From Vibrio nitrifigilis (GTDB taxonomy: Bacteria; Pseudomonadota; Gammaproteobacteria; Enterobacterales; Vibrionaceae), in contig NZ_JADPMR010000003.1 in assembly GCF_015686695.1 (NCBI RefSeq), positions 434,001 through 498,000 of the forward strand: a DNA stretch of 64,000 nt. The letters are read 5' to 3'. The position numbers and the translations under genes are program-made. Under the pieces are notes generated by a model. That model was not told the DNA's origin. It saw only the letters and a list, made by a program, of their open reading frames with translations, and did no database searches. Numbering within the stretch: position 1 is the stretch's first letter; the number at the start of each line of letters is the position of its first letter. This document shows, piece by piece, positions 6,604 through 15,414 of this stretch.

Positions 6604-9393
6604 CTAATGTGCTTGTTCCCAGTTATCACCATGCCCAGCTTCTGCCACAAGAGGAACATGCAGATCTGCAGCTGATTCCATCAATTCTTGTACTTTACTT
6701 TCAATTTCGGACAAACATGACTCATCAACTTCAAAAACCAATTCATCGTGTACTTGCATTAACAAAGTCACTCGACCATTGCCTTCTTGTTCTATCCATT
6801 CGTCGACCAATAACATCGCTTTCTTGATGATATCGGCTGCAGTGCCTTGCATAGGAGCATTAATCGCAGCACGCTCCGCAGCTTTGCGACGCATACCATT
6901 ACGTGATTTAATTTCAGGTAGGTGCAAACGACGTCCATAAATGGTTTCGACATAACCCCGCTCAGCAGCTCGACTACGTGTATCTTCCATATACTGCATG
7001 ACACCAGGATAGCGTTCGAAATAAGTATCCATATAATGTTGGGCTTCACCGCGTGGAATACCAAGCTGTTTTGCCAAACCAAAAGCACTCATGCCATAAA
7101 TCAAGCCAAAGTTAACGGCCTTAGCTCGTCGACGTTGTTCACTCGTCACATTATCAATCGTAGTGCCTAGTATTTCAGCCGCTGTAGCAGCGTGAATATC
7201 TTTTCCATGCTTAAACGCATCCACGAGTGCTTTATCGCCAGAAAGATGCGCCATAATCCGCAACTCGATTTGCGAGTAGTCGACTGCCATGATCTTGCGG
7301 CCATGTGGCGCAACAAAAGCTTGGCGAATACGACGACCTTCTTCATTACGCACTGGTATATTTTGCAAGTTTGGATCGGTAGAAGACAAACGTCCTGTGG
7401 CTGTGACCGCTTGGTGATACGAAGTATGAACTCGTCCAGTTGCCGCATTAATCATCTTCGGCAATTTATCAGTGTACGTGGACTTGAGTTTCGCTAAACC
7501 TCGATATTCGAGAATCACTTTAGGTAATGGGTAATCTAACGCAAGTTCTTGCAGAACTTCTTCGTTAGTGGAAGGAGCACCTGACGGTGTCTTCTTCACA
7601 ACAGGTAATTCCATTTTTTCAAATAGAATCGCTTGTAACTGCTTAGGTGAACCTAAATTGAATTCCTGACCTGCAATGTCAAACGCCTTTTGTTCTAGTT
7701 CATCCAATCGTTGAGCGATTTCTTGCGATTGAGCACCAAGCAACATGTCATCAATCAAGACCCCTGCTCTTTCCATACGAGAAAGCACAGGCACTAATGG
7801 CATTTCAATGTCTTGGTATACTTTTTGTAAAGCTTCATCTTCTTCAATAAGCGATTGCAACTGATGATGTAAACGCAAAGTAACATCGGCATCTTCTGCG
7901 GCATAAGGGGCGGCTTCATTTAAATCAATCTGATTGAAAGTAAGTTGCGCTTTACCTTTGCCTGCTACCTGTTCAAATGAAATACAACTATGCTGAAGAA
8001 AGCGTAATGCTAAGCTATCCATGTCATGTTTGCCGCCGACGCTATTGTAGACATAAGACGCCAACATGGTGTCATGTTTAATGCCTTGCATATGAATATC
8101 ATAACGCGCTAAAACACTCGCATCATACTTCAAGTTCTGGCCGACTTTCGCCAAATTTGCATCTTCTAGCAACGGCTTAAGCTGGGCTAATACCCAATCA
8201 CGATCTAATTGCTCTGGCGCATCTAAATAATCATGAGCAACAGGAACATAAGCAGCTTTTCCTTCTTCAATTGCAAAAGAAATTCCTACTAAATTCGCCA
8301 CCATGTAGTCAAGGCTGTCAGTTTCCGTATCAAAAGCAAACTCTTTCGCAACTTTTAGTTTTTCAACCCACTGATTAAATTCATCTTTGGTCAGTACAGT
8401 TTGATATTGGCTACGATCTATTTTTACTGCAACAGATTCAACCGATTTTTTTTCTGGATCACTGTAGCGACCCGCTCCGGATTTTTCATCAGCAACAACA
8501 GTACCATCACCACCATCAAGTAACTCAGTTAACCAAGATTTAAATGCCATTTGACCATAGAGCTCAACCAACCGATCTTTTTCTGGCGTTTGCTTAAGTA
8601 GCGATTCTGGAGAAAATTCCATCTCGACATCGAGTTTAATGGTGGCCAACTCGTAAGATAAGTAAGCATTCTCACGATTGTCTTCAAGTTTCTTCGCCAT
8701 CGTTTTTGAACCACGGAAACCCAAAGGTTCGATTTTATCTAAATTGGCGTACAGTTCATCTAAACCACCAATACCTTGTAATAAGGCTAAAGCCGTTTTT
8801 GCACCAACACCAGGAACTCCTGGTATGTTATCGACTTTGTCTCCCATAAGCGCAAGGTAATCGATGATCAATTCAGGTGGAATCCCAAATTTATCAATAA
8901 CGCCTTCACGATCCATTACAACATTTGTCATGGTGTTAATTAAAGTCACGTTATCATCAACAAGCTGAGCCATGTCTTTATCTCCGGTACTGATAAGTAC
9001 CGGCATACCTGCTTTAGATGCTTGGCTTGCCAACGTACCTATCACATCATCAGCTTCAACACCTGACTCACAAATCAGAGGTAAACCTAATGCCTTAATA
9101 ATGTTATGTAACGGCTCAATTTGGCACCGAAGATCGTCAGGCATTGGTGGGCGATTAGCTTTGTACTCCGGATACATGTCATCGCGGAATGTTTTACCTT
9201 TTGCATCAAATACGACCGCAATACGATCTGAAGAGAATTGACGCATCATGCTGCGGACCATATTAACCACACCATATATGGCATTGGTTGGAATATCACC
9301 GTTACTCATCGTGCCTGGATAGGCGTGAAATGCACGATAGAGATAAGAAGAACCATCAATAAGAATGAGTGGGTTATCAGGTATGCGAGCCAT
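6604..9393 (-). CDS. polA: DNA polymerase I
   Basis: Repair and Okazaki-fragment-processing polymerase, 929 residues. Domains in order: 5'-nuclease (residues ~1-290; SGVEADDVIGT, STGDKDMAQLV, GVGAKTA), 3'-5' exonuclease (~330-520) with the DxE motif FDTETD intact, then the family A polymerase. The polymerase shows motif A DYSQIELRIMAHLS, motif B with RRRAKAVNFGLIYG and motif C QVHDELVFEV. The frame is open to a TTG at 9411, but ATG 9393 (MARIPDNPLILIDG) aligns with the E. coli start and was chosen. The exonuclease and polymerase residues all look intact. The region upstream of the start carries DnaA-box-like sites. Confidence 0.97.
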   Translation of the reverse strand: MARIPDNPLILIDGSSYLYRAFHAYPGTMSNGDIPTNAIYGVVNMVRSMMRQFSSDRIAVVFDAKGKTFRDDMYPEYKANRPPMPDDLRCQIEPLHNIIKALGLPLICESGVEADDVIGTLASQASKAGMPVLISTGDKDMAQLVDDNVTLINTMTNVVMDREGVIDKFGIPPELIIDYLALMGDKVDNIPGVPGVGAKTALALLQGIGGLDELYANLDKIEPLGFRGSKTMAKKLEDNRENAYLSYELATIKLDVEMEFSPESLLKQTPEKDRLVELYGQMAFKSWLTELLDGGDGTVVADEKSGAGRYSDPEKKSVESVAVKIDRSQYQTVLTKDEFNQWVEKLKVAKEFAFDTETDSLDYMVANLVGISFAIEEGKAAYVPVAHDYLDAPEQLDRDWVLAQLKPLLEDANLAKVGQNLKYDASVLARYDIHMQGIKHDTMLASYVYNSVGGKHDMDSLALRFLQHSCISFEQVAGKGKAQLTFNQIDLNEAAPYAAEDADVTLRLHHQLQSLIEEDEALQKVYQDIEMPLVPVLSRMERAGVLIDDMLLGAQSQEIAQRLDELEQKAFDIAGQEFNLGSPKQLQAILFEKMELPVVKKTPSGAPSTNEEVLQELALDYPLPKVILEYRGLAKLKSTYTDKLPKMINAATGRVHTSYHQAVTATGRLSSTDPNLQNIPVRNEEGRRIRQAFVAPHGRKIMAVDYSQIELRIMAHLSGDKALVDAFKHGKDIHAATAAEILGTTIDNVTSEQRRRAKAVNFGLIYGMSAFGLAKQLGIPRGEAQHYMDTYFERYPGVMQYMEDTRSRAAERGYVETIYGRRLHLPEIKSRNGMRRKAAERAAINAPMQGTAADIIKKAMLLVDEWIEQEGNGRVTLLMQVHDELVFEVDESCLSEIESKVQELMESAADLHVPLVAEAGHGDNWEQAH

Positions 9394-9488
9394 AATTGTT
9401 TTGCTGTCCAAGTGAGATTATTGGTTAATGGGTAAGGATGCCACGACTGCTGCTTGGTTTCCATGTCCTAGCTCGTTTTACTCAATAA

Positions 9489-9722
9489 GATCACGTTGTT
9501 CAAATATTCTGCTAAACAACCCCACCCTGTGGATAAGTCTGTTTATATTTTTTATCCACTGGTTATCAAACCGTCTTTTAAACATCAAAAATAAAAACTA
9601 TCTTGTTGTTTTTTAAATAAAAATAATTAGATCGATCTTTCTTTTTATGATCGATCTTCGATCACACTTTGTGGACAAGATTTTTACGCTATCGATTACT
9701 AAGCTGGGATCGAGATCAGATC
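9489..9722. promoter_or_regulatory. GATC-rich cluster with DnaA-box-like sites upstream of polA
   Basis: A perfect DnaA box (TTATCCACA on the minus strand) lies at 9528-9536, facing a one-mismatch box TTATCCACT at 9552-9560. A further one-mismatch box TTGTCCACA (minus) lies at 9670-9678. GATC Dam sites occur at 9489, 9630, 9634, 9649, 9653, 9660, 9708, 9714 and 9719. That is eight within 93 bases, where about one per 256 is expected by chance. The stretch is AT-rich. It could control polA or titrate DnaA/SeqA. It is not the normal oriC location (mioC/gidA). Confidence 0.55.
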
Positions 9723-9806
9723 CTATTGTTTGAAGTTTCAACGATTAAAAAGTTTACGCAAACGGTTGGTTGAAGAATTTGATGGCAAACGCCAAATCCG
9801 AGGCAT

Positions 9807-10017
9807 AAAAAAAGCGACATCATAAGATGTCGCCTAGCAATACAGGTTAAAGCCAAATTTAATCAGCTTCACCATAAAGCCTAAATTACACTGGAAGCAA
9901 TGTGAGCAATGTCGTGTCAAAAAGAACTTCCGTGGATTTAGAACAAAAATTGTAACGTTACCGAAATAAGAGCTTAAGTTACTTTCTCGTCTAAACCGCT
10001 ACGTCATTCCCTAAGAC
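9807..10017 (-). ncRNA. ryhB: RyhB, Fur-regulated iron-sparing small RNA
   Basis: Hfq-binding RNA that represses iron-using proteins when iron is scarce. The minus strand carries the invariant RyhB core CACGACATTGCTCACATTGC followed by TTCCAGT (9890-9916), identical to the E. coli core. The 3' end is the hairpin GCGACATC-TTAT-GATGTCGC (9814-9833) followed by seven T. The promoter and Fur box lie at 10024-10052, giving an RNA of about 210 bases. This is longer than the 90 bases of E. coli but like the >200-base form known in Vibrio cholerae. Location between polA and hemB agrees with that species as I recall it. Confidence 0.95.
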
Positions 10018-10023
10018 ATGGTT

Positions 10024-10052
10024 AATAATAATTATTCTCATTTAATAGTCAA
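10024..10052 (-). promoter_or_regulatory. ryhB promoter with overlapping Fur box
   Basis: On the minus strand a -35 TTGACT (10047-10052) and a -10 TATTAT (10025-10030) are separated by 16 bases. The core promoter overlaps AATGAGAATAATTATTATT (10024-10042), which matches 13 of 19 positions of the Fur consensus. A second AATGAGA...TCTCATT palindrome lies upstream at 10059-10077. Confidence 0.85.
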
Positions 10053-10146
10053 CACCTAAATGAGAAAAAGTCTCATTATTTTTTAGAGCCATACCATAAA
10101 AGAGATCTTGCTCTCAATTATTCGTGATATGAATCTTTAAAACAAA

Positions 10147-10174
10147 AAACGGGCTGACTACTAGTCAACCCGTT
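10147..10174 (-). terminator. Terminator of hemB
   Basis: On the minus strand AACGGGTTGACT and AGTCAGCCCGTT pair around a short loop and continue into TTTTGTTTT. It lies 40 bases after the hemB stop. Confidence 0.85.
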
Positions 10175-10214
10175 TGTTCTATCTTTACCCGACGGTAATG
10201 ATTAAATAATAGAA

Positions 10215-11258
10215 TTAGTCTCGTTTAAGGTACTGCGCTGTTTCCGCATTTTCTTGAGCTAACCATTCAGCAACATCTTTAGCAAAATACGTTAGGATTC
10301 CATCAGCACCAGCACGCTTAAAGCACAATAAAGATTCCATGATGGTTTCTTTCTCTTTCAGCCACCCATTCATAATCGCAGCTTTATGCATCGCATATTC
10401 ACCAGATACTTGATAAGCGAACGTTGGCACTTGAAGTTCCGTTTTAACTCGACGAACAACGTCTAAATACGGCATACCAGGCTTAACCATGACCATATCG
10501 GCACCTTCGTTCACATCCATTGCAACTTCATGTAATGCTTCATCGCTATTAGCAGGATCCATTTGGTAGTTCTTCTTATCCGCACCTTTTAAATTTCTAG
10601 ATGAGCCAACTGCATCACGGAAAGGACCATAGTAAACCGACGCATACTTCGCTGAATAGGCCATAATTTGAGTGTATATGTGTCCCGCTTTTTCTAATGC
10701 TTCACGGATTTTACCAATTCGGCCATCCATCATATCTGATGGAGCAACAACATCTGCACCTGCGGCAGCATGAGACAGAGCTTGCTTAACAAGCACTTCG
10801 GTTGTTTCTTCGTTCAGAACATACCCTGTTTCATCAATAATGCCATCCTGACCATGCGTAGTATAAGGGTCTAGAGCCACATCAGTAATAACCCCCATCT
10901 CTGGCACATGAGCTTTAAGCTCCCGCACAGCACGTTGCACTAAACCTTCTGGGTTATATGCTTCTGCAGCATCCAAGGTTTTCACATCTTGGTTCACGAC
11001 AGGAAATAGCGCCAAAGCAGGCACACCAAGATTGGCTAGATATTGCGCTTCTTCAATAAGTAAATCGATAGATAAGCGATCAACGCCAGGCATTGATTCC
11101 ACTTCTTCACGACGTCCTTTACCCATAAGCACGAAAACAGGATAGATAAGATCACTGACAGTCAGTGTATTTTCTGCAATAAGACGGCGGCTAAAATCAT
11201 GTTTACGAATACGACGAGGACGACGGCCAGGGAATTGGCCTTGGATAGATATGGACAC
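10215..11258 (-). CDS. hemB: Delta-aminolevulinic acid dehydratase (porphobilinogen synthase)
   Basis: Cytoplasmic enzyme that condenses two 5-aminolevulinate molecules into porphobilinogen, second common step of haem synthesis. 347 residues. Visible hallmarks are RPRRIRKHDFSRRL near the N-terminus and the Schiff-base lysine region MVKPGMPYLDVV near residue 255. The other substrate lysine lies around RDAVGSSRNLKGADKK. The metal-site region reads VITDVALDPYTTHGQDG, where the usual zinc-ligand cysteines are absent, as in Mg-type HemB. GTG 11258 was chosen because AAGGAGAG sits 5 bases upstream; the frame is open nine codons further to another GTG. Confidence 0.95.
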   Translation of the reverse strand: MSISIQGQFPGRRPRRIRKHDFSRRLIAENTLTVSDLIYPVFVLMGKGRREEVESMPGVDRLSIDLLIEEAQYLANLGVPALALFPVVNQDVKTLDAAEAYNPEGLVQRAVRELKAHVPEMGVITDVALDPYTTHGQDGIIDETGYVLNEETTEVLVKQALSHAAAGADVVAPSDMMDGRIGKIREALEKAGHIYTQIMAYSAKYASVYYGPFRDAVGSSRNLKGADKKNYQMDPANSDEALHEVAMDVNEGADMVMVKPGMPYLDVVRRVKTELQVPTFAYQVSGEYAMHKAAIMNGWLKEKETIMESLLCFKRAGADGILTYFAKDVAEWLAQENAETAQYLKRD

Positions 11259-11451
11259 TAGACTCTCCTTCTTTATGACACGCACAGCACCAAAGATGCG
11301 GTGGTGGTTGAGCTTTATTTTGGAAGTGTTACCAAAATCATATCACTCTTAACTTTCTGTACCAGAGGAATAACGAAAAATCCTTCAATGATTCACAACG
11401 CTGACTAACGTATACTGCGAATAAATAACACCCAAGCAACGAGAGACCATC

Positions 11452-12213
11452 ATGATAGATACTCATGCTCACATTTACGCTAAAGAATTCGATCACGATC
11501 GAGATGAGGTCGTAGAGCGCGCTATCGAACAAGGTATTGAACATATTCTGCTGCCGAATATCGACTTAGCGTCCATTGAACCGATGCTAGCAACAGAAGC
11601 CGCCTACCCAACTATCTGTCGTTCGATGATGGGGTTACACCCTTGTGACGTAAAACAGGATTATCAAACCACACTAAACACGATGTTAGCATGGTTCGAT
11701 AAGCATCCTTTTATTGCTGTGGGGGAAATTGGGATTGATTTATATTGGGATCAAACGTTTAAAAAAGAACAGGAAATCGCCTTTATCAGTCAAATGCGCT
11801 GGGCAAAAGAAAAACAACTTCCGGTAGTGATCCACACGCGTGACTCAATGGAAGAAACCTTACAACTGGTTAAACAAGAACAAGATGGCAATCTTCGAGG
11901 AGTGTTCCACTGTTTCGGAGGCAGCATTGAGGAAGCTAAAGCGATTAACGATCTGGGCTTTCACCTAGGGTTAGGTGGGGTCTCTACATTTAAAAATGGT
12001 GGAATGGATAAAGTGATTCCCCATCTGGATATGGATTACGTCATTTTAGAAACAGACTGCCCTTACCTCGCTCCGGTTCCGCATCGAGGTAAACGTAACG
12101 AGCCATCCTACACTCGCCTCGTGCTCGATAGAATTGTGGAGTTAACGCCTTATTCAGCCGAAGAAATCGATACGATTACGACCCGTAATGCCAAGCATTT
12201 ATTTCAGCTTTAA
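11452..12213 (+). CDS. TatD-family metal-dependent hydrolase (DNase)
   Basis: Metallo-dependent hydrolase of 253 residues with a TIM-barrel fold; TatD proteins are 3'-5' exonucleases for DNA/RNA repair and are not needed for Tat export. Metal ligands are visible: HxH in IDTHAHIY (residues 4-6), Glu in GEIGIDLYWDQ near residue 93, His in VVIHTRDS near 129, HCFGG near 154 and Asp in ETDCPYLAP near 204. It is closer to the general TatD family than to E. coli TatD itself. It converges on tatC across a shared terminator. Whether this is the tatD, ycfH or yjjV orthologue cannot be settled by eye, so no symbol is given. Confidence 0.88.
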   Translation: MIDTHAHIYAKEFDHDRDEVVERAIEQGIEHILLPNIDLASIEPMLATEAAYPTICRSMMGLHPCDVKQDYQTTLNTMLAWFDKHPFIAVGEIGIDLYWDQTFKKEQEIAFISQMRWAKEKQLPVVIHTRDSMEETLQLVKQEQDGNLRGVFHCFGGSIEEAKAINDLGFHLGLGGVSTFKNGGMDKVIPHLDMDYVILETDCPYLAPVPHRGKRNEPSYTRLVLDRIVELTPYSAEEIDTITTRNAKHLFQL

Positions 12214-12221
12214 CTCCCAAT

Positions 12222-12249
12222 AAAAAAGCGACCAATTGGTCGCTTTTTT
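12222..12249. terminator. Bidirectional terminator between the TatD-family gene and tatC
   Basis: Perfect palindrome GCGACCAATTGGTCGC (12228-12243) with A6 before and T6 after, so it can end transcripts in both directions. Confidence 0.93.
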
Positions 12250-12264
12250 AAATCTATATCCATT

Positions 12265-13029
12265 CTATTCTTCTGCGCTTTCCGCTTCATCATCCATCTC
12301 ATCTCTTCTTGTATAGAAACGAGCAAAGAACAGACCAATTTCAAACAACAAGCACATAGGCACAGCGAGTAATGTTTGTGAAATCATATCTGGAGGAGTT
12401 AAAAGCATACCAACAACAAAAGCACCGACCACGATGTATGGTCTCTTCTGTTTGAGGCTTTTTACATCTGTTGCGCCAGTCCAACACAATAAGATAATCG
12501 CAACAGGCACTTCAAAAGCGATCCCAAATGCCAAAAATAGAGCAAGAACAAAATCGAGATAACTGGTGATATCTGTCATATACTCTACCCCGCCAAGCGA
12601 AATAGCAGTAAAGAAACCGAACACAAGTGGAAATACGACAAAATACGCAAAGGAAACGCCGCAATAAAACAGTAATGAACTCGACATCAGAAGAGGAAAG
12701 ATGAGGCGCCGTTCATGACGATATAAACCAGGAGCGATAAACGCCCAAACCTGATAAAGGATATAAGGTACAGAAATAAATACAGCCACAATTAATGTCA
12801 GTTTAAGTGGTGTAAACAGTGGAGAAGCCACATCGGTCGCAATCATACTCGCGCCATGAGGAAGACGATCCACTAATGGCCTTGAGATAAACTCATAGAT
12901 ATTATTAGAAAAATAGACCAGTGCCAGAAAGACCACTAATACTGCTGCAACACTGCGTAATAAGCGATTACGCAACTCAAGCAGATGAGTGATCAGAGGC
13001 TGAGTCTGCTCATTTTCAACTGAAGACAT
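12265..13029 (-). CDS. tatC: Sec-independent protein translocase subunit TatC
   Basis: Polytopic inner-membrane subunit that recognises twin-arginine signal peptides and forms the translocase core with TatB. 254 residues with six transmembrane helices. TatC signatures visible: the N-terminal LITHLLELRNRLLRS, FISVPYILYQVWAFIAPGLYRHER and AFGIAFEVPVAI. The acidic C-terminal tail (DEMDDEAESAEE) is variable in the family. ATG 13029 (MSSVENEQ) was chosen over an upstream TTG because GGGG lies 6 bases before it. It follows tatB by about 65 bases in a tatABC operon. Confidence 0.96.
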   Translation of the reverse strand: MSSVENEQTQPLITHLLELRNRLLRSVAAVLVVFLALVYFSNNIYEFISRPLVDRLPHGASMIATDVASPLFTPLKLTLIVAVFISVPYILYQVWAFIAPGLYRHERRLIFPLLMSSSLLFYCGVSFAYFVVFPLVFGFFTAISLGGVEYMTDITSYLDFVLALFLAFGIAFEVPVAIILLCWTGATDVKSLKQKRPYIVVGAFVVGMLLTPPDMISQTLLAVPMCLLFEIGLFFARFYTRRDEMDDEAESAEE

Positions 13030-13095
13030 TAGAACCCCATAGAAACGGATCAAAAAGAGTTACCCTCAAACTACAGGTAACTCTCTAATAAAGGA

Positions 13096-13485
13096 TTAGT
13101 CGGCTTTGTCGGTAACAGTAGATGAAGAAGCTGTTTTTTGAACGGTAGCTTCTTTTTCATCGGTTTCAGATGACGCTTCCGGCTGATTTTCATTTGCATA
13201 AGAACGCTGAACGTCTTGGGCTGATTTCTTCAGCTCATCCACCGTTTTTTGCAAGTCGGGAGAAAGGTCTTTCATCCCCATTTTTTCAGCTTTACGTAAA
13301 TTCTCTTGTAACTCTTGAATCTTCAATTCTTGAGAAAGCTCATCCTTAACGCTATTCGCCATACTTTTCGCCGCACTAACAAATTTAGCAACGGAACGAA
13401 TCGCATGAGGTAAACGTTCTGGACCGAGAACAACCAGAGCAACAACGGAGATTAATACCAGTTCCCAAAAACCGATATCAAACAC
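13096..13485 (-). CDS. tatB: Sec-independent protein translocase subunit TatB
   Basis: Single-span membrane protein of 129 residues that partners TatC in the twin-arginine receptor complex. It has an N-terminal transmembrane helix (residues ~3-21), the hinge LGPERLPHAIR and an amphipathic helix, then a charged cytoplasmic tail ending in a Thr/Ser/Lys-rich stretch. The start codon is GTG at 13485, just 3 bases after the tatA stop, so the two are translated together. Confidence 0.95.
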   Translation of the reverse strand: MFDIGFWELVLISVVALVVLGPERLPHAIRSVAKFVSAAKSMANSVKDELSQELKIQELQENLRKAEKMGMKDLSPDLQKTVDELKKSAQDVQRSYANENQPEASSETDEKEATVQKTASSSTVTDKAD

Positions 13486-13488
13486 TAT

Positions 13489-13737
13489 CTATGCCTGCTC
13501 TTTATCTTTTTTAGTTTCTGCTGTGGTTGCAGATGCACTGTTTTGCTGTTCAATGTTTTTTGCTTCAAAATCTGCATCTTTCTTCGCAGCGTTAGAGTCT
13601 TCGTCTTCCATTGCTTTTTTGAAACCTTTAACAGCGCCGCCTAGATCACCACCGATGCCGCGTAGTTTTTTAGTGCCAAACAGCAGGATCACGATGACAG
13701 CAATAATAAGCAGTTGCCAAATACTGATTCCACCCAT
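13489..13737 (-). CDS. tatA: Sec-independent protein translocase subunit TatA
   Basis: Pore-forming Tat component, 82 residues. Short N-terminal transmembrane helix (SIWQLLIIAVIVILLFG), then the FGTKKLRGIGGDLGGAVKGFKKAM amphipathic helix (the invariant FG and KK are present), then an acidic/Lys tail. It is the first of tatABC and follows ubiB by about 40 bases on the same strand, so transcription from the ubi genes may continue into it. Confidence 0.96.
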   Translation of the reverse strand: MGGISIWQLLIIAVIVILLFGTKKLRGIGGDLGGAVKGFKKAMEDEDSNAAKKDADFEAKNIEQQNSASATTAETKKDKEQA

Positions 13738-13779
13738 TTTCTATACCTCGGGTTATTACTTAACTGATTAATGTCTCGT

Positions 13780-15414
13780 TTAGCGGCGATAAGAGCGCCA
13801 GCTTAACAGCCAAAATAGAATACCGACTGTCCCACTACCTAAAGCAATTTGTTCCAAATTACTCGTAAACAAAATGGTAGAACAAACGATAAGTGTTGCA
13901 CCCACACCAAAAAGAAATTTACCGGTTGCGTGTTGTCGCTTACTGTCTCGATATCCTTGGTAAAGCTGGTCGATGCGCTGATTCATCACTTTACCTTGTT
14001 TGAGGCTATCATAAAGTAGCTCTGGTAGCTCGGGTAATTTTTCCACCCAGTACGGTGCACGTTGTTTGACAGCATTTATTACTGCCTGAGGTCCAATTTG
14101 CTGCCTCATCCACTGTTCTAAGAAAGGTTTTGCCGTCTCCCACAAATCTAATTGCGGGTACAACTGGCGACCTAAGCCTTCCACATACAGTAAGGTTTTT
14201 TGCAAAAGAACTAACTGTGGTTGAACTTCCATATTAAAACGACGTGCGGTATTAAACAAATTCAATAACACATGACCAAAGGAAATTTCACATAGAGGTT
14301 TTGCAAATATAGGTTCACAAACAATCCGAATCGCGACTTCAAATTCATCAATGTTGGTGTCAAAAGGCACCCAACCCGAATCAACATGTAGTTGAGCCAC
14401 TTTACGATAATCACGATTGAAGAAAGCTAAGAAGTTCTCGGCCAAATACCGTTTATCTTCGTTATTTAAGGTACCGACAATCCCACAATCGAGACCAATC
14501 CATTGTGGATTGTCCGGATGCTCTGGGCAAACAAACACATTGCCAGCATGCATGTCAGCATGGAAAAAGCTGTCACGAAATACTTGTGTGAAGAAAACAC
14601 TGACACCACGCTCAGCGAGTAACTTCATATTCGTGCCATTGGCTTCTAACGTAGCAAGATCTGAGACCTGTATACCGTAAATACGTTCCGAAACCATGAC
14701 AAATTGAGTGCTGTAGTCAGTATGTACTTCAGGAACATAGAGCTCTTCACTGCCTTCAAAGTTACGTCTTAATTGAATGGCATTGGCCGCTTCACGGCGC
14801 AAATCCAATTCATCTAACAGAGTTTTCTCGTATTCACGAATAACTTCAACGGGTTTCAAACGACGCGCATCTGGGACCGCTTTTGCTACAATACGAGCCA
14901 AGCGATACATCAGCTTAATATCGGCATCGATAACGGGTTGAATATCAGGGCGAATGACTTTTAATACAACATCTTGACCTGTTGCTTTCAGTTTCGCTGT
15001 ATGGACTTGAGCGATCGAAGCTGACGCTAGCGGATTGATATCAAAATCGTCAAACCATGTGTCGATAGGACCACCAAGTTCAGACTCTATACGCTGTTTA
15101 GCCAATTCGCCATCAAAAGGAGAAACTCTATCTTGTAGCTGAGCAAGTTCATCTGCGATATGGGGGGGAAACAGATCACGTCTAGTTGACATCATCTGTC
15201 CCAACTTAATCCAAACAGGCCCTAACTCTTGTAAAGCGAGGCGTAAACGCTCACCTAATGGACGATCGGAGTGCTTATTTCTAATCCAGAATAGACCTTT
15301 ACGGGCCAGTAACGGCGCCTTGGTTAACTCATGATTAGGTAAAAGCTCATCCACACCATATTCAAGTTGCACCTTAATGATGTGATAAAGTCGTTTCATT
15401 TCTGACAGGGTCAT
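13780..15414 (-). CDS. ubiB: Ubiquinone biosynthesis protein UbiB (ABC1/ADCK atypical kinase)
   Basis: Membrane-attached atypical kinase/ATPase required for ubiquinone synthesis, possibly by mobilising the lipid intermediates. 544 residues. The diagnostic KxGQ motif is in WIKLGQMMSTRRDLFPP near residue 70. The Ala-rich nucleotide loop ASASIAQVH lies near 130, HADMHAGNVFV supplies the catalytic loop and IGLDCGIVG the DFG-like Mg site. Two transmembrane helices close the C-terminus. The ATG overlaps the ubiJ stop by 4 bases (ATGA), so ubiJ and ubiB are coupled in a ubiE-ubiJ-ubiB operon. Confidence 0.96.
   Translation of the reverse strand: MTLSEMKRLYHIIKVQLEYGVDELLPNHELTKAPLLARKGLFWIRNKHSDRPLGERLRLALQELGPVWIKLGQMMSTRRDLFPPHIADELAQLQDRVSPFDGELAKQRIESELGGPIDTWFDDFDINPLASASIAQVHTAKLKATGQDVVLKVIRPDIQPVIDADIKLMYRLARIVAKAVPDARRLKPVEVIREYEKTLLDELDLRREAANAIQLRRNFEGSEELYVPEVHTDYSTQFVMVSERIYGIQVSDLATLEANGTNMKLLAERGVSVFFTQVFRDSFFHADMHAGNVFVCPEHPDNPQWIGLDCGIVGTLNNEDKRYLAENFLAFFNRDYRKVAQLHVDSGWVPFDTNIDEFEVAIRIVCEPIFAKPLCEISFGHVLLNLFNTARRFNMEVQPQLVLLQKTLLYVEGLGRQLYPQLDLWETAKPFLEQWMRQQIGPQAVINAVKQRAPYWVEKLPELPELLYDSLKQGKVMNQRIDQLYQGYRDSKRQHATGKFLFGVGATLIVCSTILFTSNLEQIALGSGTVGILFWLLSWRSYRR

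Noticed and set aside
9630..9722. Main chromosomal origin oriC
   Set aside because: In Vibrio oriC lies next to mioC/gidA; only three box-like sites are seen here and no origin-type 13-mer array.
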